Shown: piece by piece, positions 6,918 to 13,478 of the stretch
Numbering within the stretch: position 1 is the stretch's first letter
Layout: each line of letters starts with the position of its first letter
Assembly (NCBI GenBank): GCA_017941505.1
Contig: JAGAWH010000143.1
Location: 1 to 19,762 of the forward strand
DNA: 19,762 nt
Source: Faecalicoccus sp.
GTDB taxonomy: Bacteria > Bacillota_I > Bacilli_A > Erysipelotrichales > Erysipelotrichaceae
Reading direction: 5' to 3'
Notes under the pieces: generated by a model
Database searches by the model: none
Told to the model about the DNA's origin: nothing
Seen by the model: only the letters and a program-made list of their open reading frames with translations
Translations under genes and position numbers: made by a program

Positions 6918-8120
6918 ATGGCAAAGAAAAGAAGAGCACCACAGAAAAGAAGAAGGGTAAAATGGGGAAGACTGGTTTTCATGTTTGTTCTTGTAGCGGC
7001 ATTGGCAGGCGCCCTTATTTTTAATTGGAACCGAATTCGCTTATGGAGAAAAGGGTACAATTTAGAACAGCAGAATATCATCTTAAATATGGAACCGGAC
7101 GAAAGAGCATATTATTTAAATGCCGATGAGGCATATGATATGGATGGATGGGATAAGATTCCTAATGACCACCATTACTATGAATATATGATCTACAAAC
7201 AGAAAACAGATGCTTCCGATAAGGAAATCGTTGCCTATGTGGATGGATTGTTCAAATTAAAAGAACCGTTGAACGAGTTAGGATACAGCTTTGATACCGT
7301 GCGTTCTTTGATGACCGTATTGGAGTTGGATGACTATAAATACTTTGTAGAGAAGAAGATCAAATATGCAGATGTTGAAGAATTCTTAAATGTAAAGGGA
7401 TGTATCGCAAAAGATCTTCCGGAATATGTGAAACACAAAGGATCGAATCCGATAGAAACCGTTCTTTCGGTATCTTATCCAAATATCAATTCCTCTTTGG
7501 AAGCAGTGAGAAATTATATGATTGATGATCCGGCCAATCCGTTGGTTTTAGTGAAATCCGGCTTTATGGTCCCTGCCGATTATGAACCGGAATTAAAGGC
7601 AGCCGATCTTCCAGCGGACCCGGATGCAGCCAATACCTACCTTCAAAAAGATGCCGCCAAAGCTTTAGAAAAAATGGCAAAAGACGCATCCAAAGAAGGA
7701 CTTGCGATTGCGATTCGAAGTGCCTACCGCTCTTATGCAGACCAGGCCGATGTGTATAATTCCTATATCGAAATGTATGGATATGAATACGGAACATCAT
7801 TGGCAGCCTACCCGGGAACCAGTGAACATCAATTGGGCTTAGGGGTTGATTTAAGCAGCTTAGAGGTAATTGATGGTATTTATAATACCTTTGATGAATC
7901 ACCGGAATATCTCTGGGTATTAGAAAACGCCCATAAATACGGTTTTATTCTGCGCTATCCGGAAGCCAAGATCGACTGGACCGGAACGATGAGCGAGCCA
8001 TGGCATTTCCGATATGTCGGTGTTGATGCAGCTACGGAAATGTATGAGAATGACTGGTGTTTAGAAGAATATATCTTAAATCATGGTTTTGATTACAATT
8101 TAAGCATTGTACAAGAATAG
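6918..8120 (+). CDS. Membrane-anchored VanY-type D,D-carboxypeptidase (peptidase M15B)
   Basis: The protein has 400 residues. ATG at 6918 is preferred over the TTG one codon earlier; the ribosome binding site is GGAAAGGA (6900-6907). The N-terminus is basic (KKRRAPQKRRR), then a membrane span (about 18-37), so the rest is outside the cell. The zinc peptidase domain is C-terminal (about 240-385): SAYRS (268-272), SEHQLGLGVDLS with ligands His304 and Asp311, and EPWHFRYVG with Glu360 and the last ligand His363. The M15B family (VanY, LdcB/DacB) trims the terminal D-Ala from peptidoglycan stem peptides. The middle region (about 50-235) is an uncharacterised extracellular segment. Given the FemX-like gene upstream, a wall-maturation role is likely; it is not evidence of vancomycin resistance. 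Confidence 0.88.
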   Translation: MAKKRRAPQKRRRVKWGRLVFMFVLVAALAGALIFNWNRIRLWRKGYNLEQQNIILNMEPDERAYYLNADEAYDMDGWDKIPNDHHYYEYMIYKQKTDASDKEIVAYVDGLFKLKEPLNELGYSFDTVRSLMTVLELDDYKYFVEKKIKYADVEEFLNVKGCIAKDLPEYVKHKGSNPIETVLSVSYPNINSSLEAVRNYMIDDPANPLVLVKSGFMVPADYEPELKAADLPADPDAANTYLQKDAAKALEKMAKDASKEGLAIAIRSAYRSYADQADVYNSYIEMYGYEYGTSLAAYPGTSEHQLGLGVDLSSLEVIDGIYNTFDESPEYLWVLENAHKYGFILRYPEAKIDWTGTMSEPWHFRYVGVDAATEMYENDWCLEEYILNHGFDYNLSIVQE

Positions 8121-8146
8121 TCCTGTTTATACAGGATTTTTCTTTT
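8121..8146 (+). terminator. Intrinsic terminator after the VanY-like gene
   Basis: TCCTGT (8121-8126), loop TTAT and ACAGGA (8131-8136) form a perfect 6-bp stem followed by TTTTTCTTTT. It begins directly after the TAG stop codon. Confidence 0.75.
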
Positions 8147-8178
8147 CTAATGAACGCTCTTTTGGTAGAATTGTGCGT

Positions 8179-8796
8179 ATGATGTACACTTTTAAGATGA
8201 AGCTGGAAGATAGATCCTGGGATCATAAGCTTCATATCAGCACGATGGGAATGATAGACCACATGGAGGATGAGGATCATTTTCGTTATGAACCTACACC
8301 TTACTGTGTTTTAAAACGCCTTGTAGAAAGCGGATGGATCACAGAAAACAGCCATGTAGTGGATTATGGATGCGGAAAGGGAAGAGTCTGCTTCTTTTTG
8401 AGTGATCAAACAGGCTGTCAGGCTACCGGAGTGGATTTCTCAAAAGAGATGATTCATTTCGCGAATCAGAACAATCTGCAGTTCCTTCAGCCGGATAAAG
8501 TACGCTTTATCTGGAAAGCAGCGGAAAAATATCCTGTGGAAGATGAAGATGTATTTTTCTTCTTTAATCCTTTCTCTTACGATATTTTAAGAGGTGTTTT
8601 ACGCCAAATACTGGATTCCTGGTATAAGAATCCAAGGAAGATGACTTTGTGCTTTTATTATCCTTCCAGTGCTTATATTTCGACATTGATGCAGGTGCCG
8701 GAATTGATGTTCTTAGATGAAATTGATTGCGATGATCTATTTGTGGAAAATGACTCCAGAGAAAGAATACTTATTTTCGAAACAGAGGATTACTAA
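8179..8796 (+). CDS. Class I SAM-dependent methyltransferase of unknown substrate
   Basis: The ATG at 8179 gives 205 residues; the ribosome binding site is weak (GGTAGA, 8 bases upstream), and the ATG at 8182 is an equal candidate. An open frame back to 8107 would cross the terminator and is unlikely. Motif I is VVDYGCGKGR (about 60-69), followed by an acidic post-I segment GVDFS (84-88) and NPFSYDIL (130-137) at the motif IV position, where N-methyltransferases often have NPPY/F. These show a Rossmann-fold methyltransferase. It is monocistronic between two terminators, and nothing nearby reveals the substrate. Confidence 0.75.
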   Translation: MMYTFKMKLEDRSWDHKLHISTMGMIDHMEDEDHFRYEPTPYCVLKRLVESGWITENSHVVDYGCGKGRVCFFLSDQTGCQATGVDFSKEMIHFANQNNLQFLQPDKVRFIWKAAEKYPVEDEDVFFFFNPFSYDILRGVLRQILDSWYKNPRKMTLCFYYPSSAYISTLMQVPELMFLDEIDCDDLFVENDSRERILIFETEDY

Positions 8797-8822
8797 AAAG
8801 ACGGCAGAGTTCGTCTTTTTTT
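8795..8822 (+). terminator. Intrinsic terminator after the methyltransferase
   Basis: AAAAAGACG (8795-8803) and CGTCTTTTT (8812-8820) are complementary around an 8-base loop and end in a T-run, overlapping the TAA stop region. The A/T ends make it potentially bidirectional. Confidence 0.75.
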
Positions 8823-8824
8823 GA

Positions 8825-8830
8825 TATGAT
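8825..8830 (+). promoter_or_regulatory. Possible -10 for the hypB pair
   Basis: TATGAT lies 20 bases before the first hypB start and matches the -10 consensus at 5 of 6 positions. The expected -35 position falls inside the preceding terminator and matches poorly. Confidence 0.3.
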
Positions 8831-8850
8831 AGTGGCGAGGTGAAAAAATC

Positions 8851-9516
8851 ATGGATGTAAAAGTTATTGAGTTAAAAGAAAGTATTTTAGAAGATAACAA
8901 CGCAGATGCTGATAAACTTCGAGAAGAGCTTAAAGATAAGAAATTATTCTGTATAAATGTAATGTCTTCACCGGGATCCGGTAAGACGACAACCATCCTT
9001 CGTACGATTGACGCATTAAAAGATGAATTTAAATTCGGTGTTATGGAGGCGGATATCGATGCTTCCGTGGACGCTGAAACAGTGATGAATGCAGGTATTC
9101 CTGCCGTGCAGCTACATACAGGAGGTATGTGCCATCTGGATGCCCAAATGACACGTCAGGGCTTGGCTGAGATGGGTGAAGGCTTTGACTGCATTATTTT
9201 AGAAAATGTAGGCAACCTTGTATGCCCGGCTGAATTTGATACGGGATGTACAAAAAATGTGGTCATCTATTCCATTCCGGAAGGCGATGACAAGCCTTTA
9301 AAGTATCCGTTGATGTTTGAAAAAGCGGATGTGGTACTGATTAACAAGATTGATGCATGGCCGGTATTTGACTTTAATTTAGATGAGGCAAAGAAACATC
9401 TTTATTTGAGAAATCCGGATGTTGTGATCTTCCCGATCTCATCCAAGACCGGAGAAGGATATGAGGATTGGATCAATTATTTAAGAGATATGATTCAGGC
9501 AGATATCAGAGGTTAG
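8851..9516 (+). CDS. hypB: Nickel-insertion GTPase HypB, copy 1 (complete metal site)
   Basis: The protein has 221 residues; ribosome binding site GAGG at 8837-8840. It is a SIMIBI-class GTPase: P-loop SSPGSGKTT (39-47), EADID (66-70), the NKID guanine-specificity motif (165-168). The G-domain metal site is intact: Cys94-His95 in GGMCHLD and Cys125 in NLVCPAE, which correspond to the Cys-His...Cys site described in other HypB proteins. The N-terminal CxxCGC nickel site and His-rich stretch of some HypBs are absent. HypB hydrolyses GTP to drive nickel delivery with HypA into hydrogenase. A second hypB follows 4 bases after the stop. Confidence 0.95.
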   Translation: MDVKVIELKESILEDNNADADKLREELKDKKLFCINVMSSPGSGKTTTILRTIDALKDEFKFGVMEADIDASVDAETVMNAGIPAVQLHTGGMCHLDAQMTRQGLAEMGEGFDCIILENVGNLVCPAEFDTGCTKNVVIYSIPEGDDKPLKYPLMFEKADVVLINKIDAWPVFDFNLDEAKKHLYLRNPDVVIFPISSKTGEGYEDWINYLRDMIQADIRG

Positions 9517-9520
9517 AAAC

Positions 9521-10192
9521 ATGGAAAAGAAAGTAAAAGTAATTGAAGTACATGAAGGCGTATTTGCCGAAAATGACCGCATTGCGGCTGAAAACCGCAA
9601 GGCATTAAAGAAACAGAAAACTTTTATGATCAATTTGATGGCATCCCCGGGTGCCGGTAAATCATCTGTTCTTTTGCGTACGATTGCTGACATTAAAGAC
9701 AAGTATCAAATCGGTGTCATGGAAGCAGATATTGATGCTCTGATCGATGCTGAAAGGATGCATGATGCCGGTGTCCGCTCTATTCAGGTACATACCGGCG
9801 GAAACTGTGCGATGGATGCCAAGATGACAAAGGAAGCTCTGGAGAAATTTGAAACTGATGATCTTGACCTGCTGGTATTGGAAAATGTGGGCAATCTGGT
9901 ATGTCCGGCGGAGACAGATGTCGGATCCTCTGAAAATGTCGTTATTCTTTCTATCCCGGAAGGGGATGACAAGCCTTTAAAGTATCCGTTGATGTTCCAG
10001 GTATGTAACACTGTATTGATTAATAAAATTGATACAAGGGAATATTTTACGTTTGATGACAAAAAGGTATTGGAGAATATTCGATACCGAAATCCAAACG
10101 CTAAGGTATTCTTTATCTCCGCTAAAACCGGAGAAGGCTTTGAAGAATGGGAAAAATGGCTTTGCGATGCCATTGATGCGTGGAATAAGTAG
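9521..10192 (+). CDS. HypB paralogue, copy 2 (metal-site His replaced by Ala)
   Basis: The protein has 223 residues. It is clearly homologous to the preceding HypB over the full length: P-loop ASPGAGKSS (41-49), EADID (68-72), NKID (168-171), and a shared IPEGDDKPLKYPLMF block. The metal site reads GGNCAMD, so the Cys96 partner position is Ala97 instead of His, while Cys128 is kept. The GTPase motifs look functional. Metal binding should therefore be altered; it might prefer another metal, act as a heterodimer partner of copy 1, or serve another nickel enzyme. The ribosome binding site AGAGG lies in the end of copy 1, so the pair is one operon. Confidence 0.88.
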   Translation: MEKKVKVIEVHEGVFAENDRIAAENRKALKKQKTFMINLMASPGAGKSSVLLRTIADIKDKYQIGVMEADIDALIDAERMHDAGVRSIQVHTGGNCAMDAKMTKEALEKFETDDLDLLVLENVGNLVCPAETDVGSSENVVILSIPEGDDKPLKYPLMFQVCNTVLINKIDTREYFTFDDKKVLENIRYRNPNAKVFFISAKTGEGFEEWEKWLCDAIDAWNK

Positions 10193-10198
10193 TATTTT

Positions 10199-10286
10199 TT
10201 GACATTTTCACACGATTGAGAGATTAATCACAATATTTTCCATATTGTTCGCATTTTTTCAATACATTGATTTTGTATTCTAAAGA
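10199..10286 (+). promoter_or_regulatory. Upstream regulatory region of tandem small RNA unit 1
   Basis: Blocks shared with unit 2 at a constant 194-base offset are TTGACA (10199-10204), TTTCACACGATTG (10206-10218), TTGTTCGCATTTTTT (10245-10259) and a -10-like TATTCT (10276-10281). An exact inverted repeat ACAATAT/ATATTGT also lies here. The TTGACA is too far from the TATTCT to form one promoter, and no consensus -35 lies 17 bases before TATTCT, so an activator or alternative sigma factor may be needed (inference). Confidence 0.4.
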
Positions 10287-10378
10287 TGTCCAAAGGAAAT
10301 GGACAAAATAAACCAAAAACATAATCTCTCTCCCTAAAAAACTATGAAACAGGAACAGCGCTTCAAGCGCTGTTTTTG
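10287..10378 (+). ncRNA. Candidate small RNA, tandem copy 1
   Basis: About 92 bases. A 5' hairpin (TGTCC 10287-10291 with GGACA 10301-10305) has an AAAGGAAAT loop. It is followed by an A-rich stretch and the pyrimidine run TCTCTCTCCCT inside a 35-base block (10307-10341) that is identical in copy 2. A terminator stem ACAGCGCT/AGCGCTGT with TCA loop (10355-10373) precedes five T. The CU-rich run could pair with purine-rich ribosome binding sites, as in C-rich-motif sRNAs of Bacillota (inference). Ends are estimated from the -10 and terminator. Confidence 0.55.
10355..10377 (+). terminator. Terminator of small RNA copy 1
   Basis: A perfect 8-bp GC-rich stem with a 3-base loop is followed by TTTTT. 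No other terminator follows the hypB pair, so read-through from hypB copy 2 may also stop here. Confidence 0.8.
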
Positions 10379-10392
10379 TTTGAAATCTCGGT

Positions 10393-10479
10393 TTGACAAT
10401 TTCACACGATTGGAACAAAAGTCACACTTTTTTCCGTTTTGTTCGCATTTTTTTAAGATATTGATTGTGTATTCTATAG
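10393..10479 (+). promoter_or_regulatory. Upstream regulatory region of tandem small RNA unit 2
   Basis: It repeats the unit 1 blocks: TTGACA (10393-10398), TTTCACACGATTG (10400-10412), TTGTTCGCATTTTTT (10439-10453) and TATTCT (10470-10475). Here an exact 8-bp inverted repeat GAACAAAA (10413-10420) and TTTTGTTC (10437-10444) replaces the different repeat of unit 1, so the base sequence changed while an inverted repeat stayed. Confidence 0.4.
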
Positions 10480-10575
10480 TTGTCCAAAGGAAAAGGACAA
10501 TAAATAAACCAAAAACATAATCTCTCTCCCTAAAAAATTTATGAAACAGAAGCAGCGCTCCGGCGCTGTTTTTGT
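10480..10575 (+). ncRNA. Candidate small RNA, tandem copy 2
   Basis: Same layout as copy 1, about 196 bases downstream. A hairpin TTGTCC (10480-10485) with GGACAA (10495-10500) has the loop AAAGGAAAA; the identical 35-base block follows (10503-10537); the terminator stem CAGCGC/GCGCTG (10553-10568) has a TCCG tetraloop and a T-run. Differences from copy 1 fall in loops and linkers. Indels of 2, 1 and 1 bases rule out a conserved reading frame. Confidence 0.55.
10553..10573 (+). terminator. Terminator of small RNA copy 2
   Basis: A 6-bp all-GC-rich stem CAGCGC/GCGCTG closed by a TCCG tetraloop is followed by TTTTT. It lies 10 bases beyond the end of the facing antitoxin remnant. Confidence 0.8.
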
Positions 10576-10583
10576 ATGTATAT

Positions 10584-10849
10584 TTATTCCTGTTCATCGA
10601 TTCTGCTCTTTACTTGATTGAAAACATCTGACCGCGACCGCCTTAAAGATGAATTTTGGGCATAAAGATCTGCTTCATCAAGTTTCTTTTCGATGTTTTC
10701 CGTAAGGGCAGCATATTGTTCAATACTGAGTAATACCATCGTTCCATATCCGTTCTTAGTTAAGAAGACAGGAGAATTGGAACGAACTACTGTTTCTTCA
10801 ATTTCGTGAATTTGTTTCTTAAATCTGAAACAGTACGTATATGTATCAC
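10584..10849 (-). pseudogene. Phd/YefM-family antitoxin, broken by a one-base frameshift
   Basis: The intended start is a GTG at 10849 with a strong AAAGGAGGA ribosome binding site. From it the frame reads MIHIRTVSDLRNKFT, the typical Phd/YefM N-terminus. Near 10805/10806 one base is missing; the continuation EIEETVVRSNSPVFLTKNGY lies in the next frame and runs to a normal end at 10584. The longest simple frame, from an ATG at 10874, gives an unrelated N-terminus and has the ribosome binding site inside it. Phd proteins repress their own operon and neutralise a RelE- or Doc-type toxin. No toxin gene follows, so this is a solitary, probably inactive antitoxin, unless the indel is a sequencing error. 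Confidence 0.75.
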
Positions 10850-10884
10850 GGCGATTCCTCCTTTTTATATCCAAATAATATCGT

Positions 10885-10903
10885 AATTAAGTACTAAATT
10901 ATA
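10885..10903 (-). promoter_or_regulatory. Possible Phd-type operator overlapping a -10 box
   Basis: AATTAAGTACTAAATT (10885-10900) is a near-palindrome with a GTAC core, as in YefM/Phd operators, and overlaps a minus-strand TATAAT (complement of 10898-10903) upstream of the antitoxin start. The -35 is unclear. Confidence 0.3.
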
Positions 10904-10941
10904 TCAAAAAAACATTGAATTGATATATTGAGAGTGAGAAA

Positions 10942-10980
10942 TGGTCTTGGTTGAGACCAACTTGTAAATAATGATATATT
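10942..10980 (+). promoter_or_regulatory. Putative promoter with overlapping inverted repeat for the PrsW-like gene
   Basis: TTGAGA (10951-10956) and TATATT (10975-10980) have an 18-base spacer and each matches consensus at 5 of 6 positions. The -35 is embedded in a perfect inverted repeat TGGTCT (10942-10947) / AGACCA (10954-10959), a plausible operator. Confidence 0.4.
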
Positions 10981-11023
10981 ATATAAAACATTCTGTGTGT
11001 TACAGATCAATGAAAGGAAAAAT

Positions 11024-11800
11024 ATGGGAATAATAGTTTCATTAATTTCATCAATTCTTTGCGGCATTATATATTTTCGAATGATTAAACGTGATTTACC
11101 TAATCCGCTTGAAAAATCGAAAACGGTTGTGCCGGTTGTTTTAGGCTTATTTGCGCCTATCTTATCTACAGTGCTGGTGTTAGTATTCAGTCTTGGCATA
11201 CCTAAGATCTTAGGCGGACCGATTTCGGAGTTTGTCGATTCCTTGATCTTACGCTCACTGATTTCCAGCTTTATACTGGCGGGTTTTACTGAGGAATTGG
11301 TTAAGCTTCTGGTGTTTCTTCTTGTACTTGCGATTGTCAAACCGAAAAAAGTTTATCAATATGGAATGTTATGTGCCGGTGTTGGCTTTGGCTTTACTAT
11401 CTTAGAGGCGGCATTGTATGGTGGTAACAGTGCTTTTACAGCTTTGACACGTATTCCGACATTTGGTCTTCATATGGTTTTCGGCATTACGATGGGATTA
11501 AATTTCGGACTCTACAAATACTATAAACAGACAGAAGAAAAAGCTTGCGGAAAGTATTTGTTCTTAAGTATGTCCGTTCCGGTGTTATTACATACGGTAT
11601 ATGATGCGGCAACAGCTTCCAATTTAGGGCTTCAGTCAACCAATGATGATATTCTGACCATTGCCGTCATTGCCGGCCTTGCGATTGTGATCGCATTTAT
11701 TGTGCTGCAGTTCTGGGTGTTCAGTCGGTTTAAGAAAAATAGCGAAAAGTATTGTGCCATGGAAATCACAGCTAACAAACCTAGACCGATACGGAAATAG
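11024..11800 (+). CDS. PrsW-family glutamic intramembrane protease
   Basis: The protein has 258 residues. ATG at 11024 is chosen because AAAGGA lies 5 bases upstream; an in-frame GTG at 10997 has none. It is polytopic with roughly seven to eight hydrophobic spans. The PrsW/CPBP-type signature is present: Glu90-Glu91-xx-Lys94 (FTEELVK), Glu128 in GFGFTILEAALY, His150 in LHMVFGI and HTVYD with His190 and Asp194. PrsW in Bacillus cuts an anti-sigma factor; many relatives have unknown substrates, and some related membrane proteases serve bacteriocin self-protection. The next gene starts 3 bases after the stop, so both are likely cotranscribed. Confidence 0.82.
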   Translation: MGIIVSLISSILCGIIYFRMIKRDLPNPLEKSKTVVPVVLGLFAPILSTVLVLVFSLGIPKILGGPISEFVDSLILRSLISSFILAGFTEELVKLLVFLLVLAIVKPKKVYQYGMLCAGVGFGFTILEAALYGGNSAFTALTRIPTFGLHMVFGITMGLNFGLYKYYKQTEEKACGKYLFLSMSVPVLLHTVYDAATASNLGLQSTNDDILTIAVIAGLAIVIAFIVLQFWVFSRFKKNSEKYCAMEITANKPRPIRK

Positions 11801-11803
11801 GTT

Positions 11804-12244
11804 TTGGATGCCAAAGAGGTACAGAAAGCTTTTAAAACTATGTCAAAAGAATACCCGAAATATAATGTTTCCCCTTTAGAGTATCATGTTACAACAGGAT
11901 ATAAGCCGGACCTTAGACATGAAGATTTATATGGATCACCGGTCATTATCCATATCACAGGCTATACATATGGAGCAGTATCCGATACAGATGAGGATGT
12001 TGTATCTTACAATGAAGGGTTCATGGTAGAAGTAACATCCCCTGATGAGAAAATGCAGGAGCTTATCGACAGCATTGATAGAGTATGGCATATCACAAGC
12101 TCGTATACTTATGCGGCAAAATACACAGGACAATTGGATTTTTCGGATGTGACTCCGGTGGATCTTACCATTAAAGGTGTATTTGGATTAGCTGACAGCG
12201 AAGGAAAACTCATTCTGGAATATGAAGGGCTTAACGAAAAGTGA
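11804..12244 (+). CDS. Uncharacterised soluble protein
   Basis: From a TTG at 11804 it has 146 residues; from the first ATG at 11840, 134. Neither has a strong ribosome binding site, and the TTG lies 3 bases after the PrsW-like stop, so translational coupling is plausible. The protein is acidic with no membrane span, no Cys and no signal peptide. It reads as an alternating alpha/beta protein (PVIIHITGYTYGAVS, then FMVEVTSP, then a helical EKMQELIDSID). I do not recognise a family. Its position suggests it accompanies the PrsW-like protease, but that is only context. Confidence 0.6.
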   Translation: MDAKEVQKAFKTMSKEYPKYNVSPLEYHVTTGYKPDLRHEDLYGSPVIIHITGYTYGAVSDTDEDVVSYNEGFMVEVTSPDEKMQELIDSIDRVWHITSSYTYAAKYTGQLDFSDVTPVDLTIKGVFGLADSEGKLILEYEGLNEK

Positions 12245-12324
12245 GCTCTTTTTTTGTGTGTGGAAAGCGTTATTAAAGTATGGTAGTGTGAAAGTATAAA
12301 TCGGGAATTATGGAGGCAGATGAA

Positions 12325-12963
12325 ATGAAAGACGGAAAAAATCCAGATCCAAATGTGATTCATCCGATAGCGGGATATGATAAGGAAATATATGTTAAAC
12401 CGACGATCCAGAATCCAAATATCATCGTCGGAGATTTTACCTATATTGCAGACTCGGAATTTGAGACTCATGTAACAAATTATTATCCCTGGAGCAGAGA
12501 TAAGTTGATCATCGGGAAGTTTTGTCAGATTGCAGCAGGTGTCGAGTTTGTGATGAATGATGCCAATCATCAGATGAATACGGTAACGACATTCCCGTTC
12601 TATACTCTTGAAGGATGGGAGATGAATGCTCCCAATCCGTCTGAAATGCCGTTCAAAGGAGATACTGTGATCGGCAATGATGTGTGGATTGGGCAGAATG
12701 CGGTGATTCTTCCCGGCGTTCATATCGGTGATGGAGCCATCATTGGAGCAAACAGTATTGTCGGAAGTGATGTCGATCCGTATACGATCGTTGTCGGAAA
12801 TCCGGCAAAACCTTTGAGAAAACGTTTTGACGATGAGCTGATCGAGCTTCTGCTTCGTTTCAAATGGTGGGACAAGAGCATAGAAGAAATAAACGAATTG
12901 ATCCCTCTTTTAACCTGCAGTGATTTGGATACAGTAAGAAAAAAATTAAAGGAATTGTTGTGA
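12325..12963 (+). CDS. Vat/CatB-type hexapeptide-repeat O-acetyltransferase
   Basis: The protein has 212 residues. ATG at 12325 is chosen because GGAGG (12312-12316) lies 8 bases upstream; an ATG at 12310 has no comparable site. The sequence follows the xenobiotic acetyltransferase pattern: PNIIVGDFTY (31-40), DKLIIGKFCQIAAGVEFVMN (59-78), catalytic His82 in ANHQMN, GDTVIGNDVWIGQNAVILPG (112-131) and DPYTIVVGNPAK (151-162). It forms a left-handed beta-helix trimer using acetyl-CoA. Vat enzymes inactivate streptogramin A and CatB-type enzymes chloramphenicol, but many chromosomal relatives have unknown substrates, so resistance cannot be claimed. The next gene overlaps its stop by one base. 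Confidence 0.85.
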   Translation: MKDGKNPDPNVIHPIAGYDKEIYVKPTIQNPNIIVGDFTYIADSEFETHVTNYYPWSRDKLIIGKFCQIAAGVEFVMNDANHQMNTVTTFPFYTLEGWEMNAPNPSEMPFKGDTVIGNDVWIGQNAVILPGVHIGDGAIIGANSIVGSDVDPYTIVVGNPAKPLRKRFDDELIELLLRFKWWDKSIEEINELIPLLTCSDLDTVRKKLKELL

Positions 12964-13460
12964 TGAAAAGAGCTATTGTGATCGGAAGTCCGGGAGCGGG
13001 CAAGAGCACTTTTGCCGGAAAACTGAAAGATAAGACAGGTCTTCCGCTTTATCATCTGGACAGGATCTTTCATAAACCGGACAGGACAACGGTTACCCGT
13101 CAGGAGTTCGATCAAAAACTGCAGGCGATTCTGCAGACGGATCGTTGGATCATAGATGGAAATTACCGGCGAACTCTGCCGCTGAGGTTTGAAGCATGTA
13201 CGGATGTTTTCTTTCTGGATTTTCCCGTGAACGAGTGTTTGGAAGGAGCTGCTTCACGTGTTGGTGTGGCTCGTGAAGATATGCCTTGGATAGAGCAGGA
13301 ATTTGATCCGGAGTTTCGTCAGTATATATTGGATTTCCCAAGGAATCAACTTCCCGGAATCTATGAACTCATTAAACAATATCAGGATAGCCGGCGAATC
13401 ATCATTTTTCATTCCAGAGCGGAAGCCGATAACTGGATTGATGTATGTGATAATCGGTGA
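12963..13460 (+). CDS. P-loop kinase-like protein (topology-modulation/adenylate-kinase type)
   Basis: The protein has 165 residues. The ATG at 12963 overlaps the acetyltransferase TGA by one base and has AAAGGA upstream. Residues 3-16 are a Walker A (AIVIGSPGAGKSTFA); LDRIFHKP (32-39), RWIIDGNYRRT (61-71) and FLDFP (84-88) are typical of the small P-loop family annotated as DNA topology modulation protein or adenylate-kinase-like. Members bind ATP and probably phosphorylate a small molecule; the substrate is generally unknown. Tight coupling to two acetyltransferase genes is notable but does not define a pathway. Confidence 0.75.
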   Translation: MKRAIVIGSPGAGKSTFAGKLKDKTGLPLYHLDRIFHKPDRTTVTRQEFDQKLQAILQTDRWIIDGNYRRTLPLRFEACTDVFFLDFPVNECLEGAASRVGVAREDMPWIEQEFDPEFRQYILDFPRNQLPGIYELIKQYQDSRRIIIFHSRAEADNWIDVCDNR

Positions 13461-13478
13461 TTGTAAGGGCGATACAAA

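Noticed and set aside
6918..8120. VanY-like gene as a vancomycin-resistance determinant
   Set aside because: No VanH, VanA/B, VanX or VanRS genes are nearby; M15B carboxypeptidases are common housekeeping wall enzymes.
10224..10597. Two minus-strand open frames (64 and 87 codons) resembling each other across the tandem repeats
   Set aside because: The resemblance comes from the DNA repeat. Indels of 2, 1 and 1 bases shift the frame between copies, there is no ribosome binding site, and they run through terminator stems.
12235..12258. Possible terminator after the unknown protein at 11804-12244
   Set aside because: A T-run is present but GAGCTC gives no real stem with a loop.
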